From CAVVFX01 sp963777595 (GTDB lineage Bacteria > Acidobacteriota > Terriglobia > Bryobacterales > Bryobacteraceae), in assembly GCA_963777595.1 (NCBI GenBank), contig CAVZRE010000087.1, forward strand, positions 17,119-81,118: 64,000 bases of DNA. Reading direction: 5' to 3'. Of the stretch, positions 1-7,655 are shown in pieces. The first letter of the stretch is position 1, and each line of letters starts with the position of its first letter. A program made the translations under genes and the position numbers. The notes beneath the pieces are model-generated. The model had not been told where the DNA came from. It made no database searches and worked only from the letters and a program-made list of their open reading frames with translations.

Positions 1-168
1 GTAGAAACGGCGCACGGCATCGATGACCGAATAAGGTTTTTGAGATGTCGCCGCGCTATCCAGGTATACGAGCGGATGGCCATGGACCTCCTGCTGCAAC
101 GCCGGGAAATCCGCCCTCGCCTTCTGTACATCGAAGACCGGTGCGACTGCGCTATAGAGCATGGTCAT
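1..168 (-). CDS. sufS: SufS cysteine desulfurase, N-terminal 56 residues (runs off the window)
   Basis: The partial protein begins MTMLYSAVAPVFDVQKAR and contains FPALQQ, HPLVYLDSAATSQKP and the following helix, the hallmark N-terminus of class II (SufS/CsdA) cysteine desulfurases. SufS mobilises sulfur from cysteine as an enzyme persulfide for the SufBCD scaffold. The PLP lysine and catalytic cysteine lie outside the window. The first ATG (168) overlaps the end of sufD by 17 bases; a second in-frame ATG at 162 is possible. It is the last gene visible of the hesB-sufBCDS unit. Because no nifS is present, this is the likely sulfur donor for nitrogenase clusters (inference). Confidence 0.9.
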   Translation of the reverse strand, partial: MTMLYSAVAPVFDVQKARADFPALQQEVHGHPLVYLDSAATSQKPYSVIDAVRRFY

Positions 169-1420
169 GGAATTTCTCAAACAGGGTCCGCTCGAGCGAA
201 TCTTTCAAAGCCTTGATCTTCATGTGGTTAATCGCATCCTGTGCGAACGCATAAGTCAGCAGACCTCGTGACTCATTGGTTCCGAGGCCGCGCGATCGGA
301 GGTAGAACAGCGAGTCCGAGTCCAGTTGGGCGATGGTGGCGCCGTGAGTACAGCGAACATCGTCGGCGTAGATCTGCAGTTCCGGCTTCGTGTTGATCGT
401 CGCTTCGCCTGACATCAACAAGTTCTTGTTGGTCTGTCTGGCATCGGTCTTCTGTGCGTCTTTGCGCACGAGGATCCGGCCGTTAAAGGCTGCGGTCGCT
501 TTTCCGTCGAGAATGCCCTTGTAGAGTTGGTGGCTGGACCCGCCCGGCTCCGCATGGTCCACGGTCACGCGATTCTCTACATGCTGTTCGCCGTTGACCA
601 GGTATAGACCGTTGAGTGTCGCTTCCGAACCTGCCGAAAGAGTCGCGGTCGATTCGCTCCGGACCAGCAAGCCTCCAAGAGAAATGGAATGCGTCGTGTA
701 GGTGGCACGGGCTCCAATGTGTGCGTGCAAGGAAGCGATGTGGAAAGCTTCCGGCGATTCGGTCTGAACTTTATAGTGATCCACCACGGAACCTTCGCCC
801 GCGACGATTTCAGTGACTGCGTTGGTAAAGTAAGAGCCAGTCCCCGCGTAGGTCTCGACGATCGTGCAGCGTGCATTCGCTCCGACCAGGACCAGGGCAC
901 GTGGGTGCGTGACCGAAGCTTCCGGACCGGCCGAACTCACATAAATGAGATGGATCGGCTGTTCGATGGTGGCTCCAGACGCGATGCGAACGTACGCGGT
1001 TTCATCGAGAAAAGCCGTGTTCAGCGCGACGAACGGATGATTTTCAAACGATGCGTACTTGCCAAGGTGTCGCGAAGCGTCGACCGCAAGCGGACCCAAC
1101 TGAATACCTTCAGGAAGAGACGAGGGTCGCACAGAAAGCCGGCCGTTCGAAAACGCCAGGCGAACTCCGCTCGCATACGGCGCCATCGCTTTGGTATTCG
1201 CACATGCCGCCGCCGCACTTTTGAAACTGGTTCGGGCGATCGGCGCAACATTGGTTTGTCGCCATTGCTCGTGCTGCGCGGAGGGAAAGCCGAGGGCCGA
1301 GAATCTTGCAAAGGCAGACTCACGCAACTCCCGCAGCCAGGGTGTGCCGGGTTTCTGGGCGGCGAAACTTTCCGCCCACGATTCCGTTCTACCTGTGCGT
1401 TTCTCCATGACGGCCGTCAT
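152..1420 (-). CDS. sufD: SufD, Fe-S cluster assembly scaffold subunit
   Basis: The 422-residue product has the SufB/SufD beta-helix core in its second half, with the KNLLMSGEATINTKPELQI stretch and the CTHGA motif (C357, H359) typical of SufD, followed by the helical C-terminus. SufD pairs with SufB on a SufC dimer to build [4Fe-4S] clusters in the cytoplasm. The first ATG overlaps the sufC stop codon by 4 bases, which implies translational coupling. A second ATG four codons downstream is an alternative start. Order B-C-D-S matches a complete SUF operon; here it follows an A-type carrier gene and a NifA-type promoter. Confidence 0.93.
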   Translation of the reverse strand: MTAVMEKRTGRTESWAESFAAQKPGTPWLRELRESAFARFSALGFPSAQHEQWRQTNVAPIARTSFKSAAAACANTKAMAPYASGVRLAFSNGRLSVRPSSLPEGIQLGPLAVDASRHLGKYASFENHPFVALNTAFLDETAYVRIASGATIEQPIHLIYVSSAGPEASVTHPRALVLVGANARCTIVETYAGTGSYFTNAVTEIVAGEGSVVDHYKVQTESPEAFHIASLHAHIGARATYTTHSISLGGLLVRSESTATLSAGSEATLNGLYLVNGEQHVENRVTVDHAEPGGSSHQLYKGILDGKATAAFNGRILVRKDAQKTDARQTNKNLLMSGEATINTKPELQIYADDVRCTHGATIAQLDSDSLFYLRSRGLGTNESRGLLTYAFAQDAINHMKIKALKDSLERTLFEKFHDHAL

Positions 1421-2193
1421 ACTTTTGCGACCGCCTCCTCTTCGTCGTATACACCGAACCCCGCGTATCCGTTGGCTTCGAGCTCAAGTGCCAGTTCCTT
1501 ACCGCCAGACTTCACGATTCGGCCTTCCGAAAGCACATGAACGAAATCCGGCACAATGTAGTCGAGCAGGCGTTGGTAGTGGGTGACCAGAATCAAGGAG
1601 CGATCGGGATGCCGGAGAGTGTTCACGCCATTCGAGACCAGCTTTAGCGCGTCGATATCCAGGCCCGAATCGGTTTCGTCCAGAATGGCGAGCTTCGGCT
1701 CCAGTACAGCCATCTGGAAAATTTCGTTGCGCTTTTTCTCGCCGCCGGAGAAGCCTACATTCACCGGGCGATTTAACAGCGAGTGATCCATCTCCATCTG
1801 AGTCATCTTGCTGCGCACAACTGTCAAAAAATCCATCGCGTCGAGTTCGGGTTGTCCCTCATGCTTCCGGACGCTGTTCAACGAGGCCTTCAGGAAGTAC
1901 ATGTTACTGACGCCGGGTAACTCGAGCGGATATTGAAACGCCAGGAATACGCCCTCTCGCGCGCGCTCTTCCGGGCTCATCGCCAACAGATCTTTGCCGC
2001 AGTACAGTACCTCGCCGCCCGTTACTACGTAAGTCTCGCGCCCAGCCAGCACCTGCGACAGCGTGCTTTTGCCGGAGCCGTTCGGGCCCATTATGGCGTG
2101 CACTTCGCCGGCATTAATGGTAAGGTCGATCCCTTTCAGAATTTCGCGATCGCCCACCCTCGCGCGCAGATTTTTGATTTCCAGTAACGCCAT
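1417..2193 (-). CDS. sufC: SufC, ABC-type ATPase of the SufBCD complex
   Basis: The 258-residue protein has Walker A GPNGSGKST at residues 36-44, the family-specific signature FSGGEKKRNEI near residue 150 and Walker B LAILDETDSGLD. The EKKRNEI variant and the DETDSGLD box separate SufC from ordinary transporter ATPases. SufC powers conformational change of SufB-SufD during cluster assembly; it is cytosolic and has no membrane partner. The start ATG is preceded by GGGAG, at a rather long spacing. The gene lies 20 bases after sufB and overlaps sufD. Confidence 0.95.
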   Translation of the reverse strand: MALLEIKNLRARVGDREILKGIDLTINAGEVHAIMGPNGSGKSTLSQVLAGRETYVVTGGEVLYCGKDLLAMSPEERAREGVFLAFQYPLELPGVSNMYFLKASLNSVRKHEGQPELDAMDFLTVVRSKMTQMEMDHSLLNRPVNVGFSGGEKKRNEIFQMAVLEPKLAILDETDSGLDIDALKLVSNGVNTLRHPDRSLILVTHYQRLLDYIVPDFVHVLSEGRIVKSGGKELALELEANGYAGFGVYDEEEAVAKV

Positions 2194-2213
2194 TTTGTTG
2201 TGTCTCCCTTGCC

Positions 2214-3662
2214 TTAACCCACGCTGCCTTCGAGACTGACGCCGAGTAGCTTTTGCGCTTCGACGGCGAACTCCATCGGAAGTTCGCGAAAAACTTCTTT
2301 GCAGAAGCCGTGCACGATCATTGACACGGCGTCTTCCGCCGAGATGCCCCGCTGGCGGCAGTAAAAGATCTGGTCCTCGCCGATCTTCGAAGTAGATGCT
2401 TCATGCTCCACTTGTGCGGAAGCATTCCGCACGTTGAGATCCGGAAAGGTGTGAGCGCCGCATTGGTCGCCCATCAACATGGAATCGCACTGCGAGAAAT
2501 TTCGCGCATTCTCGGCCGAACTCATGATCTTCACTGCGCCACGATAGGTATTTTGTCCGCGGCCCGCCGAGATCCCTTTCGAGACAATCGTGCTTGTAGT
2601 GTTCTTTCCGATATGAACCATTTTTGTCCCGGTGTCGGCCTGCTGGTAATGATTGGTCAGTGCGACGGAATAGAACTCCCCCGCGGAGTTATCGCCAATC
2701 AGCAAACAACTCGGATACTTCCAGGTGATGGCCGAGCCAGTCTCCACTTGCGTCCAGGAGATTTTGGAGTTGACGCCACGGCAAGCGCCGCGCTTGGTGA
2801 CGAAGTTGTAGATACCGCCCTTGCCTTCTTTGTCGCCCGGATACCAATTTTGGACCGTCGAGTATTTGATCTGTGCATTGTCGAGGGCCACCAGTTCTAC
2901 CACCGCCGCATGCAACTGATTGGTGTCGCGCATCGGAGCGGTGCACCCTTCCAGGTAGCTGACGTAAGCGCCCTCATCGGCGACAATCAGTGTCCGTTCG
3001 AATTGCCCGGTGTCCTTAGCATTTATCCGAAAGTAAGTGGAGAGTTCCATGGGGCAGCGGACGCCTTTGGGGATGTAGCAGAATGAGCCGTCGCTGAATA
3101 CCGCCGAATTCAGAGCCGCGAAGAAGTTATCCTTGGGGGGCACGACCGAGCCTAAATACTTGCGCACAAGATCGGGATGCTCTTTCACCGCGTCTGAGAA
3201 CGATCCGAAGATGATCCCCATGTCCTTCAACTTTCCTTTGAAAGTCGTGGCGACCGAGACGCTGTCGAAGACCGCGTCGACGGCGATTCCCGCGAGCAGT
3301 TCGCGTTCTTTAAGAGGGATACCGAGTTTCTCGTAAGTCTTGAGCAGTTCGGGATCGACTTCATCTAGGCTCTTGGGGCCGGCGTTCTTGGCCTTCGGCG
3401 CAGCGTAATAGATGATGTTCTGGTAATCGATAGTCGGATAATGAACGTTGGCCCACTCAGGTTCTTTCATCGTTTGCCAGTCGCGAAAAGCCTTCAGGCG
3501 CCATGCGAGCAGCCACTCAGGTTCACCCTTCCGCGCCGAGATGAGCCGCACGACATCTTCATTCAAGCCGCGCGCAATTGTGTCGGATTCAATGTCAGTG
3601 ACAAAGCCCCACTTATATTCCTGATTGGCAAGTGTCTCGAGTGTGCTGGACGTTTCGCTCAC
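2214..3662 (-). CDS. sufB: SufB, Fe-S cluster assembly scaffold subunit
   Basis: The 482-residue product aligns end to end with SufB, including SDGSFCYIPKGVRCPMELST, the YLEGCTAPMRDTNQLHAAVVE region and the C-terminal EDQIFYCRQRGIS segment. SufB carries the nascent cluster and receives persulfide sulfur. The start codon is GTG, supported by an AGGAG ribosome-binding site about nine bases upstream. It is the first scaffold gene, 83 bases after the A-type carrier gene, with no promoter seen in between, so it is probably cotranscribed from the sigma-54 element at 4107-4121. Confidence 0.95.
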   Translation of the reverse strand: MSETSSTLETLANQEYKWGFVTDIESDTIARGLNEDVVRLISARKGEPEWLLAWRLKAFRDWQTMKEPEWANVHYPTIDYQNIIYYAAPKAKNAGPKSLDEVDPELLKTYEKLGIPLKERELLAGIAVDAVFDSVSVATTFKGKLKDMGIIFGSFSDAVKEHPDLVRKYLGSVVPPKDNFFAALNSAVFSDGSFCYIPKGVRCPMELSTYFRINAKDTGQFERTLIVADEGAYVSYLEGCTAPMRDTNQLHAAVVELVALDNAQIKYSTVQNWYPGDKEGKGGIYNFVTKRGACRGVNSKISWTQVETGSAITWKYPSCLLIGDNSAGEFYSVALTNHYQQADTGTKMVHIGKNTTSTIVSKGISAGRGQNTYRGAVKIMSSAENARNFSQCDSMLMGDQCGAHTFPDLNVRNASAQVEHEASTSKIGEDQIFYCRQRGISAEDAVSMIVHGFCKEVFRELPMEFAVEAQKLLGVSLEGSVG

Positions 3663-3745
3663 GAATGACTCTCCTCATTTGAATCAAGGAATCGCTTCGT
3701 GGCGATTCGCCCTGGCAATTTGCTCGTCTGGTAAACTGCCGCGAT

Positions 3746-4066
3746 CTACCCGAATGACTTGCCGCAGGAACATTTTGATTGGGCCTGCGGATTGTCGAAG
3801 GTAAACCCCGAGCCTTCCAGGCTCACGACAAAATCGATGGTCGTTCCCTGAAGGACCGGCACACTCGCGGGAGCCACGAATAGCTTGATGCCTTTATCTT
3901 CGATCATCACGTCACCGGCCTCAGGTGACGAGACCAGCCCCATCATGTATTTGTATCCGGCGCATCCGCCCGACTCGACCATAATGCGCAGGCCGTCCAT
4001 GGGCTCGGGCGCTCCCGTTAATGCCGATCGAACTGCGCTCGCTGCGCTTTCCGTAAGTTGAATCAT
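3746..4066 (-). CDS. A-type Fe-S carrier (HesB/IscA/SufA family) at head of suf operon
   Basis: The 106-residue protein has the three A-type cluster ligands at C35 (GGCAGYKY), C99 and C101 (KCSCGKSFG), the same spacing as canonical IscA. It carries or traffics [2Fe-2S]/[4Fe-4S] clusters. I place the start at the ATG at 4066, because an AAAAGGAGT ribosome-binding site lies just upstream and the protein then has normal family length; a longer frame to 4213 would run through the promoter and enhancer. It heads the suf operon and is directly preceded by a sigma-54 promoter, so it may serve as the NifA-controlled carrier for nitrogenase. Confidence 0.9.
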   Translation of the reverse strand: MIQLTESAASAVRSALTGAPEPMDGLRIMVESGGCAGYKYMMGLVSSPEAGDVMIEDKGIKLFVAPASVPVLQGTTIDFVVSLEGSGFTFDNPQAQSKCSCGKSFG

Positions 4067-4106
4067 TCCCGACTCCTTTTTGTAAACTTTGTGTGATAAC
4101 GAGTTA

Positions 4107-4121
4107 GCAAGCACGATGCCA
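4107..4121 (-). promoter_or_regulatory. sigma-54 (-24/-12) promoter for the hesB-sufBCDS operon
   Basis: On the minus strand the sequence reads TGGCATCGTGCTTGC, one mismatch from TGGCAC-N5-TTGC, with the invariant GG and GC exactly ten bases apart. The predicted transcription start is near 4095, about 30 bases before the carrier-gene ATG. An exact NifA site lies about 95 bases upstream. Confidence 0.8.
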
Positions 4122-4182
4122 TTCCATAACTTGCTGAAACTGATAAGGGCTAAGCGAGTGAATGTCGGTGCGACTTGGTTTT

Positions 4183-4198
4183 TGTCGTATTTGCAACA
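4183..4198. promoter_or_regulatory. NifA upstream activator site for the suf operon
   Basis: Exact TGT-N10-ACA palindrome (TGT at 4183-4185, ACA at 4196-4198), the NifA enhancer consensus. Its centre is at about -95 relative to the predicted start of the hesB-suf transcript, a usual enhancer distance. It sits in the spacer 42 bases past the nifQ stop codon. Confidence 0.75.
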
Positions 4199-4239
4199 CG
4201 TCGCATGTCGCACGGGACGGCGAGGCGAAAGCGAAACAA

Positions 4240-4875
4240 TCAGACGACTACCTGCACCAACGCGTCGGGTACGCTCTTGCGGTTGCGCGCCAACAGGCTC
4301 TCGCCCGATTCGTCACCGAAGCAGACCGCGAAGTCGTCGCACTCCGAACACACTGGCGCGGTGCAGAGACGATACCCGTCATCGCGGCAGATCATCCGAT
4401 ACAAGAACTTCTTCCATTTCATGTCGCGTGAATTGCGCGCTGCGAGAGGTGCAAAATGCAGGCGCATCAGGTGGGAGAGTTCCGAACGGTTACGTAAACC
4501 AAGATCCTGCCAAAGATGGTTGGGCTGCATGGCCCTTCGGGCGATCAAGGTCGCGAGTTGAGCTTCCAGGTTGCTGCCGCAGGTAGAGTAGCGTTTGAGC
4601 AGTTCAACAAGACAACCTTCGTCATTCTGCACCGTGACGTTTGCATCCCACCCGAGCGGCTGAAGAAATTGAGTGGCGCGGGGAAACAGCGACTCCAAAA
4701 GAGAAGCCAATTCAGCGCCGGCGAGTCCGATGAACTCGGTCACCGGCCGCCCGCTGTAAATGGATTCCTCTATGGCGAGGGCGACGGTGCACGCTACCAC
4801 GTGAGCATCGAAAGAAAGAGGAGCACCGCTGTCGCGGCCCTCTACCAGCGAGTTATAGGCGCCGCGCGGGTCCAT
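4240..4875 (-). CDS. nifQ: NifQ, molybdenum delivery for FeMo-cofactor synthesis
   Basis: The 211-residue protein ends with the NifQ signature C-x4-C-x2-C-x5-C (C171, C176, C179, C185; CTAPVCSECDDFAVC), which binds a Mo-Fe-S cluster. NifQ donates molybdenum to the NifEN/NifH cofactor assembly step. I chose the ATG at 4875, just past the ferredoxin stop codon, with a GGAG element ten bases upstream, rather than a longer frame that overlaps the ferredoxin gene. It is the last gene of the nifHDKENX block. Confidence 0.88.
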   Translation of the reverse strand: MDPRGAYNSLVEGRDSGAPLSFDAHVVACTVALAIEESIYSGRPVTEFIGLAGAELASLLESLFPRATQFLQPLGWDANVTVQNDEGCLVELLKRYSTCGSNLEAQLATLIARRAMQPNHLWQDLGLRNRSELSHLMRLHFAPLAARNSRDMKWKKFLYRMICRDDGYRLCTAPVCSECDDFAVCFGDESGESLLARNRKSVPDALVQVVV

Positions 4876-4882
4876 GTTGAGT

Positions 4883-5182
4883 TCACTCCGCGAGGTGCGT
4901 CTGACAGTCGGTGGGACATACGCGCGCACACGCTCCGCAGCCAATACACGCCCCGGCGTCGGACATCACCATGACCTTCCGCTCGATCTCGTCGTCATCA
5001 TCACTATCGAGGTCGATCATCTCTCCCTCTTCGTTGATGCCCTTCAGCGTCATAACACTTCGACCGCAGACTTTGTAGCAGCGGCCGCAACCGATGCAGA
5101 CTTTTCCGTCAATCGCGGCAAGGTATTCCGGTTTCCATTCGCGGCCGTCTCGCGTCGTTGTTCTTGCCGAAGTTGCAGTCAT
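4883..5182 (-). CDS. fdxB: nif-specific ferredoxin III (FdxB type), 2x[4Fe-4S]
   Basis: The 99-residue protein has two cysteine clusters, CIGCGRCYKVCGR and CIGCGACARVCPTDC, separated by an acidic insert (DLDSDDDDEIE) typical of nif-associated ferredoxin III. It probably transfers electrons during cofactor assembly or to nitrogenase reductase. Its position directly after the DUF269 and DUF683 genes and before nifQ is the standard order in nifENX operons. Confidence 0.9.
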   Translation of the reverse strand: MTATSARTTTRDGREWKPEYLAAIDGKVCIGCGRCYKVCGRSVMTLKGINEEGEMIDLDSDDDDEIERKVMVMSDAGACIGCGACARVCPTDCQTHLAE

Positions 5183-5202
5183 CGTCGTGTCCTCTCGTAG
5201 CT

Positions 5203-5403
5203 TTATGCCGCGGTTACTGTTTTCAATTCCGCGCGCTTACTTTCCAGCAGTTTGAAATAGTCGTGAGCGCGTTGAGCTACTTCGGGAATCTTGTCCCAGT
5301 TGATGGGCAGCTCTTCCGATAGATCATGCAGGTCCATCTTGGCCTGCATGGCCGTCGCCGACAGCTTCTTGATCTCCGCTTTCAGGGTGACCGGGTCGGT
5401 CAT
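5203..5403 (-). CDS. DUF683-type nif-associated small helical protein
   Basis: The 66-residue protein is predicted to be two amphipathic helices (KAEIKKLSATAMQAKMDLHDL and the C-terminal AHDYFKLLESKRAEL). Size, helical content and position between the DUF269 gene and the FdxB ferredoxin match the DUF683 (CCE_0567-like) family that is restricted to nif clusters; its molecular role is not established. The start overlaps the DUF269 stop codon by 4 bases. Confidence 0.82.
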   Translation of the reverse strand: MTDPVTLKAEIKKLSATAMQAKMDLHDLSEELPINWDKIPEVAQRAHDYFKLLESKRAELKTVTAA

Positions 5404-5867
5404 ATCCTTGCGACCTCCGGAAACTTCTCAATCATCTCAATCGCCGAATCCACCAGCTTGGCGCCTTCCTGCGACAACTTGTCCAGCGTCTCGAATCCAA
5501 AGCGATGCACGTCGCGCAGGTTTTTGTTTACAACGATAAGCCGTCCCGCGATGAGAACCATGCGTCCGAAACCTTCGTGGTGCATTTTCATCATCGGCTG
5601 CACCATGATTCCCGTGGCGCGCTCTACGGCTAAGCCGATTGCGTTATAAAAGAGTTCGACACGCCACAAGGTCTCCGGATCGGGATCGCCCATAATCGGC
5701 ATCTGCCTGCGCTTTTCTTTGTCGACAATGTAGGGCTCGAGCAGATCCAAGTCCGTTTTGCCATCCCAGGATCCGTGCATGTCCTGGGCGCGCCACTGTT
5801 TAACCAGTTCCTTGACAAACACAGTCTCCATCACGGGCGTGGGCGCAGTTACCGTTGTTTCAGCCAT
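5400..5867 (-). CDS. NifX-associated nitrogen fixation protein (DUF269)
   Basis: The 155-residue protein contains the family core WRAQDMHGSWDGKTDLDLL, GDPDPETLWRVELFYNAIG and GRLIVVNKNLRDVHRFGF. DUF269 proteins occur only next to nifX and are thought to assist FeMo-cofactor maturation, but the biochemical role is open. The ATG at 5867 (MAETTV) is preferred over one four codons upstream; either overlaps the end of nifX, fitting tight coupling in the nifENX operon. Confidence 0.88.
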   Translation of the reverse strand: MAETTVTAPTPVMETVFVKELVKQWRAQDMHGSWDGKTDLDLLEPYIVDKEKRRQMPIMGDPDPETLWRVELFYNAIGLAVERATGIMVQPMMKMHHEGFGRMVLIAGRLIVVNKNLRDVHRFGFETLDKLSQEGAKLVDSAIEMIEKFPEVARI

Positions 5868-6270
5868 GGGCCACCTCATCTTCGAATTCGAAAGTACGAA
5901 CTTTGTTTTTCATGAGAGCTTTGCGCAGCCACGGCGGAGGAGTCCCTTTGAGCGTGGTCTCGAGTTTTGCGAGCAGATCTTCGATCGGAGTGGGTTCGTT
6001 CACTTTCATCGGGAAAATGTTCTTGGCAACGACGCGAGCCGCGCCCGATCCGCCGATGGCCGCGACGTAGAGGATCGCGCAGTCCTCGATGGCCGCGAGC
6101 TTCGGTCCCAGCTTGTCGTCATTGCCGTCCTCCTGCAAGTCGCCGCTGAATTGAACGCTTTCAAGGAAGCGGTGGCCAGTGTCCGATATCTCGTAAATGG
6201 CGATGTTCTTGGCCCAGCCGAAGTGAGCATCGACGGTCTTCAGGTCTTGCGTGGCGAATGCGATTTTCAT
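5860..6270 (-). CDS. nifX: NifX, FeMo-cofactor precursor carrier
   Basis: The 136-residue protein starts MKIAFATQDLKTVDAHFGWAK, the usual NifX start with the DAHFG motif, and contains YVAAIGGSGAARVV. NifX shuttles NifB-co and the VK-cluster between NifB and NifEN. The ATG at 6270 has an AAGGATC ribosome-binding site and lies 10 bases after the nifN stop codon; a longer upstream frame would overlap nifN and lacks family similarity. Confidence 0.92.
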   Translation of the reverse strand: MKIAFATQDLKTVDAHFGWAKNIAIYEISDTGHRFLESVQFSGDLQEDGNDDKLGPKLAAIEDCAILYVAAIGGSGAARVVAKNIFPMKVNEPTPIEDLLAKLETTLKGTPPPWLRKALMKNKVRTFEFEDEVAHG

Positions 6271-6280
6271 AGTTGATCCT

Positions 6281-7645
6281 TCAGTGAGCCGTAACCAGCT
6301 CCGATTCTGCGTGTGTGCCATTATCCCGCCAGGTATCGGGACCGGGTTCGTGAGCGGAGGAGAGCAAGAGATTTCCGATTTCGAAGACCAGGTTGCGCGT
6401 GCCGCGATATCCCACCGACACCTGGTGTGCCGCGCCGAGCCGATCAAACATCGGTATCCCCACGCGATAGAACGGCAGCTTCAATCGTTCGGCGGCCTGG
6501 CGCCCATGCGAATGCGTCACCAGCAGATCGCAGCCGACCGCGCGATTCTCCAGATCCTCCAGATCGCCGATCAATACTTCATCTACCGGCGTCCGGTCAA
6601 GTGTCAGGCCGGAAGTCGTAGTCACGGCGGCCTGAATCGTGCATCCCATTTCGGTCAACCAGCTACTCAAATTCCAGAGCAAGTCCGGTTCAGCGCCGAT
6701 TGCGACTTTTTTGCCGCCAAAAAAGAAATGTGCGTCGAGCATGGCGTCGAGAAGCTGGCTACGCTGCTTGCGGTATTTCGCCGGCGCGGGAATCCCGCTG
6801 ATGTGGGTAAGAAACGCTATCAAATCGTCGCTCGGTACCAGTCCTGTGAGCCGGTCAAACAGCATATAGGGCACGCCGGTTTTTTCTTCGAGCGCCATCG
6901 CCGCGCTGCGCATCTGCTCGCCGATGGCAATCGTCCACATGGAGGAACCCATGCCGCGAATTTCTTCGAGCCCGACCCCACCAATCGTGGTCGGCGTGAA
7001 TTCGTCGGGAATGTGGCCATCGAGGGATCCGGATATATCCGGGAGAAATATCGATTCGAGCCCGAACGATCCGATGATCTCCCGCAGTTCCTCGAGATCC
7101 CCTGGCGTGAGGTGACAGCCTGGAAGTACGTTCACTGTTCGCAGGGGCCGCGCAGGCAAAGGGCGAGGCTCGACCAATTCCTCCACCATCCGAGTGACTG
7201 CTTTGGACCATCCGTCCTGAAAGGCGTCTTTGAAGTCCGGCGTCGAGACATACACGAGTGCGACGCCATCGAGTTCCGGATGCCTGGCGCGAATCAGTTT
7301 GATGAAGCCGTCCACGTCGTCGCCTTTGATCTCCGTGACGCCCGTAGAACAGATGCCGATGATCTCCGGCTTGGTGCGCTTGTAGATATTCAGGATTGCC
7401 TGCTCCACGTTCTCGAGCCCGCCGAGCACTGTAGCAACCTCACTCATCGCCGTCGTCTGCAGCGGAATGGCTTCCCGAAAGTGGCGGACGAATAGCACCA
7501 GCCCGAACGATGTGCAGCCCTGCGACCCATGCAGCAGCGGCATGCAGGCCCTGATTCCCATGAACGCCAGCGCCGCGCCGATGGGCTGGCTCATCTTCAG
7601 CGGGTTGACCGTACACGCTTTCCTCGAGACTGAAACGGTTGCCAT
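6281..7645 (-). CDS. nifN: NifN, beta-like subunit of the NifEN cofactor scaffold
   Basis: The 454-residue protein belongs to the nitrogenase component 1 family. It has C11 (RKACTVNPLKMSQPIG), C44 (LLHGSQGCTSFG) and ICSTGVTEIKGDD, the NifN counterparts of the P-cluster-region cysteines. NifEN is the scaffold on which the NifB cluster receives molybdenum and homocitrate. The ATG at 7645 (MATVSVSRKACTVNP) is preferred to an ATG 14 codons upstream, which would overlap nifE. The gene follows nifE by 10 bases. Confidence 0.95.
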   Translation of the reverse strand: MATVSVSRKACTVNPLKMSQPIGAALAFMGIRACMPLLHGSQGCTSFGLVLFVRHFREAIPLQTTAMSEVATVLGGLENVEQAILNIYKRTKPEIIGICSTGVTEIKGDDVDGFIKLIRARHPELDGVALVYVSTPDFKDAFQDGWSKAVTRMVEELVEPRPLPARPLRTVNVLPGCHLTPGDLEELREIIGSFGLESIFLPDISGSLDGHIPDEFTPTTIGGVGLEEIRGMGSSMWTIAIGEQMRSAAMALEEKTGVPYMLFDRLTGLVPSDDLIAFLTHISGIPAPAKYRKQRSQLLDAMLDAHFFFGGKKVAIGAEPDLLWNLSSWLTEMGCTIQAAVTTTSGLTLDRTPVDEVLIGDLEDLENRAVGCDLLVTHSHGRQAAERLKLPFYRVGIPMFDRLGAAHQVSVGYRGTRNLVFEIGNLLLSSAHEPGPDTWRDNGTHAESELVTAH

Positions 7646-7655
7646 GTCAGATTCT

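Noticed and set aside
6251..7495. Long plus-strand open frame (414 codons)
   Set aside because: It lies fully antisense to nifN/nifX, has no recognisable domain and low-complexity composition typical of GC-rich antisense frames.
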